64,000 nucleotides of DNA from Treponema saccharophilum DSM 2985. GTDB lineage: Bacteria > Spirochaetota > Spirochaetia > Treponematales > Treponemataceae. Position numbers and translations under genes: made by a program. The notes beneath the pieces were generated by a model, which saw only the letters and a list, made by a program, of their open reading frames with translations, made no database searches and was not told the DNA's origin. Where the stretch lies: positions 20,479 through 84,478 of the forward strand of contig NZ_AGRW01000039.1 of NCBI RefSeq assembly GCF_000255555.1, given 5' to 3'. Below are positions 16,896 to 25,242 of this stretch, piece by piece; the first letter of the stretch is position 1; each line of letters opens with the position of its first letter.

Positions 16896-18419
16896 ATGAA
16901 AAGGAATCTTTCAGGGATTGGATGCGCCTGCGCGCTCGCGCTCCTCTCCGCCTGCGCCACGACAGAAGGAAGCGGAGACGCTTCGTCTTACACCGCCGTG
17001 GACTACGCGCTCTACCCAACGCCCGACGACGCGTTCGTCGCCGACGTGATGCCGATCGAGAACGAGGGGAAGCTGGAACTCTACTACCTTTACGAAACAG
17101 ACCACAACATACAGGCGTACCACCCTATTCACAAATTCTCCACGGAGGATTTCTATCAATACGAGGATTTAGGGCTCGCAGTGCCGTGCGGAACCGCAAA
17201 AGAGCCAGACGTCGCAATCGGGACGGGAAGCGTGTTCAAGGCGCAGGACGGACTTTTCCACTGCTTCTACACGGGGCACAACGACAGCTTCGCCGCGCAG
17301 GGGAAACCGAAGGAATGCGTCCTTCACGCGGTGAGCAAAGACGGAATCAGCTGGGAGAAAAAATTCGGCGAGGTGCTTTACGCTCCCGAGGGATACTCGA
17401 ACAGCGACTTCCGCGACCCGCAGGTATTCTGGAACGAAGACGACAAATGCTACTGGATGCTTGTCGCGACACGGGAAGAGGCGAACGGAGGAATCGTCGC
17501 GAAATTCACCTCGACGGACCTCACGAACTGGACGTTCAAGGGGCCGCTTTATGCGCCGCACAAGCAGTACATGCTCGAATGCCCGGATTTGTTCAAGATG
17601 GGCGACAAATACTATCTCTTCTTCAGCTGGGACTGCGTGACATACTATGCCGTCGGAAAAACGATGAACGGACCGTTCACCGCTCCCAAAGACAACGTTC
17701 TTGACGGAACGAATTTCATCTTCTACGCGGCAAAGACGGCAGAGCTGAAAGGAAAGAGATACCTGTGCGGATGGCTCGGACGCTCCGAGGACAAAGGATA
17801 CGACACGGGAAAATACCGCTGGGCAGGAAACATGCTCATCCATCAGCTCGTGCAGCACGAGGACGGCTCGCTCGGAGTCAAAATGCCCGAGACAATCGCG
17901 GAGCATTTCCCGGAGAACAAGGAGATTTCCGCCGGCGCGAGCGACGGAACGGTGGAAAAGAACGGCGCATCGTTCACGCTTCGCGCGAAGAAAGGCGAAA
18001 AAACAGCAGTCGATTTGGGAGAGAGAGCGGCAACAATGCTCCTTGAATGCGACGTGACAATCGGAAAGGACGGAATCGCCGGATTCGCGTTCGGAAACCC
18101 GCAGAAGAATTTCAAGAACTGGTACGCGCTCGCGCTTGACGCGAAGAGGAACTGCATCCACTACGAGGGCTACAAAATCGGAGGATTCGAGAGCATCGTC
18201 TCGTCCGATCCGCTCGCGCAGACACGCTTCAGCTTCAAACCGGGCGAAAAGCACCACGTCACAGTCGTGGCGGAAAACGAAATTTTCATCGTGTACATCG
18301 ACGACGCGAAAGTTCTGAGCAGCAGAATCTACAATTCTGTGAACGGAGCGCACATGGCGCTGTACACAACGGAGGCAGACGCGACATTTGAGAACATCAG
18401 CATAAAAACAACCCGCTAA
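16896..18419 (+). CDS. Surface GH32-like glycosidase lipoprotein (fructan-degrading candidate)
   Basis: The lipoprotein signal ends LLSAC (Cys near 20). The propeller domain carries the GH32/clan-J Asp-Asp-Glu set in a variant form. The first strand reads FVADVMPIENEGKLELYYL, where DVMP takes the place of NDPNG. Then come SNSDFRDPQVFW and YMLECPDLFKMGDKYYLFF. A C-terminal beta-sandwich covers about 340-507 (DVTIGKDGIAGFAFG, VYIDDAKVLSSRIYN). Being lipidated, it probably works outside the cytoplasmic membrane on larger fructans before import. It is divergent from the barrel gene. Whether it is a hydrolase (levanase, inulinase) or a transferase is not decidable here. The next gene is its probable regulator. 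Confidence 0.85.
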   Translation: MKRNLSGIGCACALALLSACATTEGSGDASSYTAVDYALYPTPDDAFVADVMPIENEGKLELYYLYETDHNIQAYHPIHKFSTEDFYQYEDLGLAVPCGTAKEPDVAIGTGSVFKAQDGLFHCFYTGHNDSFAAQGKPKECVLHAVSKDGISWEKKFGEVLYAPEGYSNSDFRDPQVFWNEDDKCYWMLVATREEANGGIVAKFTSTDLTNWTFKGPLYAPHKQYMLECPDLFKMGDKYYLFFSWDCVTYYAVGKTMNGPFTAPKDNVLDGTNFIFYAAKTAELKGKRYLCGWLGRSEDKGYDTGKYRWAGNMLIHQLVQHEDGSLGVKMPETIAEHFPENKEISAGASDGTVEKNGASFTLRAKKGEKTAVDLGERAATMLLECDVTIGKDGIAGFAFGNPQKNFKNWYALALDAKRNCIHYEGYKIGGFESIVSSDPLAQTRFSFKPGEKHHVTVVAENEIFIVYIDDAKVLSSRIYNSVNGAHMALYTTEADATFENISIKTTR

Positions 18420-18484
18420 AAAAAAAGAGAAAGCGCAGGACTGCCCGCCGAGGGCAATCCTGTGTGCATCAAAAAATTGTGCAT

Positions 18485-18521
18485 TTGACGCATTTTTTGA
18501 TGTATGTTACATTTGACAATA
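18485..18521 (+). promoter_or_regulatory. Leaderless-type promoter of the LacI gene
   Basis: TTGACG (18485-18490), 17 bases, TACATT (18508-18513), then seven bases to the ATG. Transcription would begin at or within one base of the start codon. GCATCAAAAAAT and ATTTTTTGATGT (about 18466-18477 and 18492-18503) form an inverted repeat overlapping the -35/-10 spacer, a likely autoregulatory site. No Shine-Dalgarno is present. Confidence 0.6.
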
Positions 18522-19573
18522 TGCCAAGACGAGTAACGATTCAAGATATAGCAGATGAAATGGGGCTTTCGCGCAACACGGTATCAAAAGCCATCAACAG
18601 CACGGGCATAATTGCCGAGTCGACGAGGAGCGCGATACTCAAAAAAGCCGCGGAAATGGGCTACAAGCTCTTTGCGATTCAGCAGGCGGCGGAAACGGAA
18701 AACTCCGACCCGGAGAAAAAGGAGCTTGTCATCATCACCGGCTCTGCTTTGGGCGGCTCGCATTTTTCCGCAAGCATGCTCGACGAGATGCAGGGCGAAG
18801 CCTCGCACCTCGGCTACGGTTTTACGATGTACCGCGTCATGACGAAAGAAAGGGAGGAGCTGAAGCTTCCCGCGAATTTCGACACGAAGCGAGTGGCGGG
18901 AATTTTCTGCGTGGAGATGTTCGACACCGCATACAGCCACATGCTCTGCTCGCTGGGGCTTCCGATTGTCTTCATCGACACGGCGGTCATGTTCGAGGAA
19001 AAACCGCTCGCCGCAGACGTACTTCTGATGGAAAACAGAAGCGGGATATACGCGCTCGTAAAGGAAATGGTCGCGCGCGGAAAAACGGAAATCGGCTTCA
19101 TCGGAGAGAAACTGCACTGCATGTCATTCTACGAGCGGTACGAAGCGTACATGGGCGCGCTCAGGCTCTTCAATCTGGAATTCAATCCGGAATGGTGCCT
19201 CACCGGCTCATCGCGCGGGCTTGATTATCCTCCGCATGACAGTTACCTCAATTATCTGGAGGAGAACATGACCAGCTGCAAGACCCTTCCCTCCGTCATT
19301 CTCTGCGCGAATGATTTCGTCGCGATGGATGTGATTCAGGTCCTCAAGAAAATGGGGATTTCCGTTCCGAACGGAATTTATCTATGCGGGTTCGACGACT
19401 CGCCGGAATCGAGGATAATCACCCCGAACCTCACGACAATCCACATCAACGGAAAGTCGATGGGGCGGGCGGCGATTGACCTTCTTTTCTCACGGATAAA
19501 AAATCCGTCCGCGCCATTCCGCACTATCTATATCGAAAGCAACATCGTTTACCGCGAATCGACAGAAAACTGA
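18521..19573 (+). CDS. LacI-family transcriptional regulator of the fructan locus
   Basis: Sugar-responsive DNA-binding dimer. The N-terminal helix-turn-helix is RVTIQDIADEMGLSRNTVSKAINSTG with the canonical hinge region after it. A periplasmic-binding-like effector domain spans about 65-350 (VIITGSALGGSHFS, GIFCVEMF, CLTGSSRGLDYPPHDSY, VILCANDFVAMDVIQVLKKMGI, LTTIHINGKSMGRAAIDLL). The start at 18521 is set by the family's N terminus; a frame from 18464 would add 19 non-homologous residues and lies upstream of the promoter. It sits between a GH32-like gene and a fructokinase gene, so fructose or a fructoside is the inferred effector and the palindromes at 14.1, 16.8 and 18.5 kb are candidate targets. 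Confidence 0.92.
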   Translation: MPRRVTIQDIADEMGLSRNTVSKAINSTGIIAESTRSAILKKAAEMGYKLFAIQQAAETENSDPEKKELVIITGSALGGSHFSASMLDEMQGEASHLGYGFTMYRVMTKEREELKLPANFDTKRVAGIFCVEMFDTAYSHMLCSLGLPIVFIDTAVMFEEKPLAADVLLMENRSGIYALVKEMVARGKTEIGFIGEKLHCMSFYERYEAYMGALRLFNLEFNPEWCLTGSSRGLDYPPHDSYLNYLEENMTSCKTLPSVILCANDFVAMDVIQVLKKMGISVPNGIYLCGFDDSPESRIITPNLTTIHINGKSMGRAAIDLLFSRIKNPSAPFRTIYIESNIVYRESTEN

Positions 19574-19588
19574 CAGGACAAGAAAAAT

Positions 19589-20566
19589 ATGGAAAAGAAA
19601 TTCGACGTTGTGGCGCTGGGCGAGATTCTGATTGATTTCACCTTCGCAGGAAAATCCGAGGCAGGAAAAAACATTTTTGAGGAAAATCCGGGCGGAGCGC
19701 CGGCAAACTGCGCGTGCGCCGTCTCAAAGCTCGGCGGAAAATCGGCATTCATCGGGATGACGGGCGAGGACTCGTTCGGGAAAGACCTGAAGAACGTACT
19801 TGAGGAGCTCGGCGTCAGCACGCAGGGAATGTGCACGACTGAAAAACAGCACACGACGCTCGCGTTCGTCACACTCGACGAGAGCGGAGAGCGGCATTTC
19901 TCATTCTGCAGGAATCCGGGCGCAGACACGCAGCTTTCCGTCTCCGATTTGAACAGGGAAATTCTTGAAAGCACGAAATTCCTCCACATCGGCTCGCTTT
20001 CGCTCACGGACGAACCGGCAAAATCCGCAACGGAAGAAGCGGTCACCATCGTGAAAAAAGCGGGCGGACTCATTTCCTACGACCCGAACTACAGGGAAAC
20101 GCTGTGGGGAAAAAGAACAGATGCCGTCGAGACGATAAAAAGCATGATTCCGAAAGCCGACATCGTCAAAGTCTCGGAGGATGAACTCGCCCTGTTATAT
20201 GGAAAGAACACGGCATATGAGGACGGCGCGGCGCACATTCTTTCGTCGGGATGCACCCTCGTTCTCGTGACGCTCGGCTCGAAAGGCGTTTTCTATGCCG
20301 GAAAAACAAAAAACGGGGAACGCATCAGCGGAATAGTCGCGGCAAAAAAAGTGTCCGTCGTTGACACCACAGGCGCGGGAGACAGCTTCAACGGGGGGCT
20401 TTTGTACCGCCTTTCACGCGTGGCCGAGCCGCTCCTCCTCACAAAAGAAGGAATCGAGTCCGACCTCGCCTTCGCGAACACGGTCGCGGGACTGTGCGTC
20501 ACAAAACGCGGCGCGATACCGGCGCTCCCCACCCTCGCCGAAGTCGAGCGATTCGCGCGGGGCTGA
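19589..20566 (+). CDS. Fructokinase-type PfkB-family sugar kinase
   Basis: Phosphorylates fructose released by the GH32 enzymes. PfkB signatures are ENPGGAPANCACAVSKLGGKSAFIGMTGEDSFG near 30-65, DPNYRETLW, and the C-terminal DTTGAGDSFNGGLLYRL with the catalytic Asp in GAGD. The order and spacing match bacterial ScrK/FrcK-type fructokinases; length 325 is normal. It starts 15 bases after the LacI gene, so the two are co-transcribed. Other PfkB sugars (ribose, ketodeoxygluconate) are possible, but the locus favours fructose. Confidence 0.88.
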   Translation: MEKKFDVVALGEILIDFTFAGKSEAGKNIFEENPGGAPANCACAVSKLGGKSAFIGMTGEDSFGKDLKNVLEELGVSTQGMCTTEKQHTTLAFVTLDESGERHFSFCRNPGADTQLSVSDLNREILESTKFLHIGSLSLTDEPAKSATEEAVTIVKKAGGLISYDPNYRETLWGKRTDAVETIKSMIPKADIVKVSEDELALLYGKNTAYEDGAAHILSSGCTLVLVTLGSKGVFYAGKTKNGERISGIVAAKKVSVVDTTGAGDSFNGGLLYRLSRVAEPLLLTKEGIESDLAFANTVAGLCVTKRGAIPALPTLAEVERFARG

Positions 20567-20680
20567 CATTCCTCCACAACGCAACGAAACGTATGCCCAC
20601 AAAGCGGCGGCGCGCAGGCGAGGTCCTTTTCGCATACACCACTAAAATCAGGCTGAACGAAAAAATTCTTTACGTTCAGT

Positions 20681-20709
20681 TTGATTTTCAATGATTACGC
20701 TCTTAAAAT
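20681..20709 (+). promoter_or_regulatory. Candidate promoter of the chemoreceptor gene
   Basis: TTGATT (20681-20686), 17 bases, TAAAAT (20704-20709); about 100 bases before the ATG at 20813. Confidence 0.5.
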
Positions 20710-20812
20710 TGAAATTATCAGAATCGGCATTTTTCGGAAAAAACGGGACCGCGTAGTCTCGTTGATGCAGTTTTCCGCCGTGCCGGATATTTCAAAAACA
20801 GGAGCAATAAAA

Positions 20813-23029
20813 ATGGGCAGCAAAACGAGCCTGAAAATCAGGCATATTCTGCGCGGAACGGTGACAAGGCAGCTTTCGTGGAACATCGGACTTATTTCGG
20901 TAATTCTGCTTGGAGCCGCGCAATTCTTCGTGCACAAAGAATTGGACAAGGGCTTCCAGAAAGTAAACGAAAACTACATACACTCCGTGGCGATGCAGTA
21001 CGCGGCGAGCACCGAAAAAATCCTCGCGAGCGAATTCGCGACATGCACGTCGCTCAAAGTCTCGTTCGAGCTTTTCGACGAGCTTCCGCACGAAGACAGG
21101 CGCGCGTATTACGACGACCTCCTGAAAAAAACGCTCATAGCGAACCCGAACCTCGTCGACGCGTACACGTGCTGGGAGCCAGACGCGTTAGACGGGCTTG
21201 ACCGGCAGTACGCGAACGCACCGCACCACGACGCGAGCGGGCGTTTCATCCCGTACTGGACGAACGACAACGGAAACATCAGCGTGACGGAGCTTACCGA
21301 CTACGACGGCTCGTTCTGGTACGAGAACCCGAAGAAAAGCCTCAAGGGAATCCTCATCGACCCCAACCCGTACGAAGTCGGCGGCAAGATGATTTACGTC
21401 TGCGGCGTCGCATTCCCCATACACGACAAGCGGGGAGATGCCGTCGGCACGGTCGGAATCGACATGTCGCTCCAGAAAATCATGGACATACTGAGCGGGG
21501 CAAAGGTATACGAAACGGGCTACCTGACGCTCATTTCGGCGAACGGAACGATTGCGAGCGACAAGGACGAATCGGCGACGGGAAAAATCAGCGACGATTT
21601 CAAGGACGCGAAAAAATCGGAACTGTTCAAGACATCGCGCGCGAGCATGAAGCCGTTCTCCGTCACGGAAAAGAAGGGCGGCGCGATGATGATGACGTAT
21701 TACGTCCCGCTGAAAGTCGAGGGCGCGGACGAGATTTGGTTCCTCGGCGTAAACGCTCCGATAAAGGAAATCCAGGCTGACCAGAGATTCCTGACGAACG
21801 CGATTGCGATTATCTTCTCGATTCTCGCGGCAGTCGTCGTCGGATTCATCATCGTCGTCGTCAAGTCGATAACGAAGCAGCTCAACAAGGGCGTCGAGGC
21901 GATGAGGAACATTGCGCAGGGCGACGGGGACTTGACCGTGCGCCTTGAGGCGAAAAGCGGGAACGAAATCGGGCAGATGTTCAACTATTTCAACAAGACG
22001 ATGGAAAAAATCCAGACATCAATCTCGCACGTCAAATCAAGCTCCGAGACGATGACGCAAATCGGGGAGACGCTCGCCAACAACATGAACGACACGGCGG
22101 CGGCGGCGAACGAGATTACGGCGAACATCGACTCCGTGAACAGGCAGGTCCAGCAGCAGGGGGAGAACGTGCGCGAGTCGTCGTCATCGGTCGAAGAAAT
22201 TAACAAGACCGTCGACGCGCTCATCGAGGACATCCACCTGCAGTCGTCGAGCGTCATCGAATCGTCGTCGGCAATCGAGGAGATGGTCGCGAACATCCGC
22301 TCCGTGACGAACATCCTCCTGAAAAACAACGAGTCGATTGAGCGCCTCGGAAAAGCCGCCGACGAGGGAAACAGAGTAATCGTGAAATCGGTCGAGGCGA
22401 CGAACGGCGTACTCGAGCAGTCGAAGACGCTCCTTGAGGCAAGCAAGGTCATACAGAACATCGCGAGCCAGACGAACCTCCTTGCGATGAACGCGGCAAT
22501 CGAGGCGGCGCACGCGGGAGAAGCCGGCAAGGGATTCAGCGTCGTCTCCGACGAAATCAGGAAACTCGCGGAGGACTCGAACAAGCAGGGCAAGGCGATA
22601 ACGAGCAACCTCAAGCTCGTCATGAATTCGATAAAGACAGTCGCGGAGGAAACGTCGCAGGTTCAGAGCAAGTTCAACGAGATTTACACGCTCACGCAGG
22701 ACGTCTCGCGGCAGGAGCTTACGATAAAGAGCGCGATGGAGGAGCAGAGCGAGGGCGGCGGGCAGGTCCTTGAGGCGATGAAGCAGATTAACGAGATAAC
22801 GGAGAACGTCAGGAGCGGCGGCGACGGCATGAGGCGCGCGACAGACATCGTGAACGAGAAGATGTCGAACCTCAACCGGCTGACCGACGAGATTACCTCA
22901 TCGATGCAGGAAATGGCGCTCGGAATCGAAAGCATCAACGAGTCGATGAATTCGTGCAACGATTTGACGCACCAAAATGCCGCATCAATCGACGACCTCG
23001 GGAAGGAAGTCAACAAATTCAAAGTCTAG
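20813..23029 (+). CDS. Methyl-accepting chemotaxis protein with dCache-type sensor
   Basis: Transmembrane chemoreceptor. The first helix lies at about 25-45 ([20 protein letters not shown]). A large periplasmic double-Cache-like sensor follows (about 45-325), with [35 protein letters not shown] and [18 protein letters not shown] second helix is at about 330-352 ([21 protein letters not shown]), then a HAMP domain ([21 protein letters not shown]). The signalling tip is [43 protein letters not shown]. The start at 20813 has AGGAG eight bases upstream; longer frames would include the promoter. The ligand is unknown; dCache receptors often bind small organic acids or amino acids. Confidence 0.93.
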   Translation: MGSKTSLKIRHILRGTVTRQLSWNIGLISVILLGAAQFFVHKELDKGFQKVNENYIHSVAMQYAASTEKILASEFATCTSLKVSFELFDELPHEDRRAYYDDLLKKTLIANPNLVDAYTCWEPDALDGLDRQYANAPHHDASGRFIPYWTNDNGNISVTELTDYDGSFWYENPKKSLKGILIDPNPYEVGGKMIYVCGVAFPIHDKRGDAVGTVGIDMSLQKIMDILSGAKVYETGYLTLISANGTIASDKDESATGKISDDFKDAKKSELFKTSRASMKPFSVTEKKGGAMMMTYYVPLKVEGADEIWFLGVNAPIKEIQADQRFLTNAIAIIFSILAAVVVGFIIVVVKSITKQLNKGVEAMRNIAQGDGDLTVRLEAKSGNEIGQMFNYFNKTMEKIQTSISHVKSSSETMTQIGETLANNMNDTAAAANEITANIDSVNRQVQQQGENVRESSSSVEEINKTVDALIEDIHLQSSSVIESSSAIEEMVANIRSVTNILLKNNESIERLGKAADEGNRVIVKSVEATNGVLEQSKTLLEASKVIQNIASQTNLLAMNAAIEAAHAGEAGKGFSVVSDEIRKLAEDSNKQGKAITSNLKLVMNSIKTVAEETSQVQSKFNEIYTLTQDVSRQELTIKSAMEEQSEGGGQVLEAMKQINEITENVRSGGDGMRRATDIVNEKMSNLNRLTDEITSSMQEMALGIESINESMNSCNDLTHQNAASIDDLGKEVNKFKV

Positions 23030-23053
23030 CGTTGCGCCGTCGCACCGAGCGCA

Positions 23054-23086
23054 ATGCCGTCCGCTCTTGCGGGCGGCATTTTTTTC
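23054..23086 (+). terminator. Terminator after the chemoreceptor gene
   Basis: ATGCCGTCCGC pairs with GCGGGCGGCAT around a TCTT loop, followed by T7. Confidence 0.92.
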
Positions 23087-23283
23087 TGCCGCGTATTTTC
23101 GGAATTTGGGGCGAACATTCCCGAGTTTTCTGCTATGATACGCCGAAGAACGGCAGCTTTCAGCCAACGACGGTTTTTTGTTTTGAATCCCGAAAAACGG
23201 CTCTGCCTGAGAATGGGAAATTCCCCAGCAGTGCCCGGGCAGACGGGATTCTTTCTTGTTTTTTCCCACGGAGGGATGATTGA

Positions 23284-25125
23284 ATGGAATCGACGGCTTT
23301 CGATATCAGGACAAACAATACGGAATTCGACCCGGACGTACTTGAGGAGGCTTTTTTCCGGACGTTCGGAAATTTCAGCGGGGACGAAAAGACGCTTCTT
23401 TCAGACGCGTGGAAATTCCTCGTTGAGAAAACGGGGAACATCATGCGCAGCTGCGGCAAACCCTACATCCTCCACCCGATGCGCGTCGGCGCGCTGCTCG
23501 CGGAGAAGGGAATGGACGCGCAGTGCATCGCGTGCGGCTTCCTCCACTCGATTTTCGAGATTGACGGGATAACGACCGATGAAGTCGAGTCGCGTTTCGG
23601 CAAGACAATCGCGTCGATTGTGCGCGACACGTCAAAAATCACATCGCTCAAAATAAATTCGAAGACGATACAGCAGGCGGACTCAATCAGGAAAATGCTG
23701 TTCGCGATGATTGACGACGTGCGCGTCATACTCGTCAAGCTCGCCGACAGGCTCGACAGGATGCGGAACCTCAAGGCAATCGCGCCGAAAAAGCAGCGGC
23801 TCGTCGCGGCGGAGGTACTCGACATCTGGGCGCCGCTCGCCGACAGGCTCGGAATGCAGAACGTGAAGAGCGAGATGGAGGACCTTTCGCTCAAATACGC
23901 GAACCCGGACGTCTTCCAGCAGATAAAGCGGATTGTCGCGCAGAAAAAGGACGAGCGCGCCGCGTACCTGGAGAAGGCCGTGAACGAAATCTACAAACGG
24001 GCGGAGAAAATCGGCATAAAAGTGCAGATTACGAGCCGCGCAAAGCATTTCTATTCGATTTACCAGAAAATGCGCAAGCGCAACAAGGGCGCGGACGAGC
24101 TTTACGACCTCCTCGCGCTCCGCATCATCTGCACGACGACGACGGAATGCTACACGCTCATCGGAATCGTGCACGGGCTTTGGAAACCGATGGACGGGCG
24201 CTTCAAGGATTACATCGCGATGCCGAAATCGAACGGCTACCAGTCGCTCCACACGACCGTAGTCTGCGAGGGAAAGCCGCTCGAAATCCAAATCCGCACC
24301 GCCGACATGCACAACATGGCGGAGCACGGAATCGCCTCGCACTGGCTCTACAAGAAGGGAATGAACCACGACAAGGTTGACGTGAATTCGCTCGGAATCT
24401 TCAACCAGCTCCAGAACCTCAAGGAGGAAAACCTCACGGACGAGTCGTTCTTCACGCGGCTCAAGGGAGAGCTTCTGGGCGACGAGATTTTCGTCTTCAC
24501 ACCGCAGGGCGACGTAGTGCAGCTGCCCGCCGGAAGCTGCGCCATCGACTTCGCGTACCACGTCCATTCCGCGGTCGGCGAGAAAATCGTGGGGGCGAAG
24601 GCGGACGGAAAGATAATTCCGATAAACACGCCTCTCAAGAACACGCAGATAATCGAAATTCTCACGAACCCGCAGGCGCACCCGACGGAAAACCAGCTCA
24701 AGAGCGTGAAGACCGGAAAGGCGCGGCAGAAAATCCATTCGTGGCTCGTGGCGAACGACCCGACGTTCGTGGACAAGGCGGCGGAGGCGCAGAGAGAAGC
24801 CGCGATTGCGGCGAACAACGGGAAGTCGCGGAGAATCCAGGAGGAGAAGCGCTCGCACCGGAAAGGCGCGGGAATGGACGCGTCAAAGGCGCTCCTCGAA
24901 GCGTACACCGGAAACGTGAAAATCGACAACACGAAAAACGTCCTCTACACGCTCGCCGGATGCTGCTGCCCGAAAGTCGGCGACGCGATTGTCGGGTATT
25001 CGAGCAAGAACAAGGGAATCATGATTCACCGCGCCGACTGCCTGACGTTCCTCCGCATCCCGAACATCGAGAACCGCAAGGTCGAAGTCGAGTGGGAGCA
25101 GCGCACGGGAAACCGCCCGCAATAA
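23284..25125 (+). CDS. rel: RelA/SpoT (Rel) ppGpp synthetase with degenerate hydrolase site
   Basis: Makes (p)ppGpp in the stringent response. The N-terminal HD hydrolase domain keeps His64 (ILHPMRV), His88 and Asp155 (KLADRLDRM), but the key HDxxED motif reads HSIFEI: both the metal-ligand Asp (position 89, Ser) and the catalytic Asp (93, Ile) are lost. The synthetase domain looks intact, with DELYDLLALRII, GRFKDYIAMPKSNGYQSLHTT (RxKD class, as in bifunctional enzymes) and LEIQIRTADMHNMAEHG. A TGS domain follows (DEIFVFTPQGDVVQLPAGSCAIDFAYHVH), then a C-terminal Cys-rich segment (LAGCCCPKVGDAIVGY). At 613 residues it lacks the final ACT domain of full-length Rel. Hydrolysis would need another enzyme. 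Confidence 0.93.
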   Translation: MESTAFDIRTNNTEFDPDVLEEAFFRTFGNFSGDEKTLLSDAWKFLVEKTGNIMRSCGKPYILHPMRVGALLAEKGMDAQCIACGFLHSIFEIDGITTDEVESRFGKTIASIVRDTSKITSLKINSKTIQQADSIRKMLFAMIDDVRVILVKLADRLDRMRNLKAIAPKKQRLVAAEVLDIWAPLADRLGMQNVKSEMEDLSLKYANPDVFQQIKRIVAQKKDERAAYLEKAVNEIYKRAEKIGIKVQITSRAKHFYSIYQKMRKRNKGADELYDLLALRIICTTTTECYTLIGIVHGLWKPMDGRFKDYIAMPKSNGYQSLHTTVVCEGKPLEIQIRTADMHNMAEHGIASHWLYKKGMNHDKVDVNSLGIFNQLQNLKEENLTDESFFTRLKGELLGDEIFVFTPQGDVVQLPAGSCAIDFAYHVHSAVGEKIVGAKADGKIIPINTPLKNTQIIEILTNPQAHPTENQLKSVKTGKARQKIHSWLVANDPTFVDKAAEAQREAAIAANNGKSRRIQEEKRSHRKGAGMDASKALLEAYTGNVKIDNTKNVLYTLAGCCCPKVGDAIVGYSSKNKGIMIHRADCLTFLRIPNIENRKVEVEWEQRTGNRPQ

Positions 25126-25165
25126 AAACGCGCCATTGAGGGGTGACAGAAGTAAAAATACATTT

Positions 25166-25195
25166 GACCTGCCTTGCGGCAGGTCGGGCTTTTTC
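25166..25195 (+). terminator. Terminator after rel
   Basis: GACCTGCC-TTGC-GGCAGGTC perfect 8-bp stem followed by GGGCTTTTTC. Confidence 0.82.
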
Positions 25196-25242
25196 TTCCT
25201 CTCCTTCTATTTACACCGCCTTATAAATCTACTACATTTCTC

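Noticed and set aside
18464..18520. N-terminal extension of the LacI protein
   Set aside because: The added residues lie upstream of the predicted transcription start and outside the conserved LacI N terminus.
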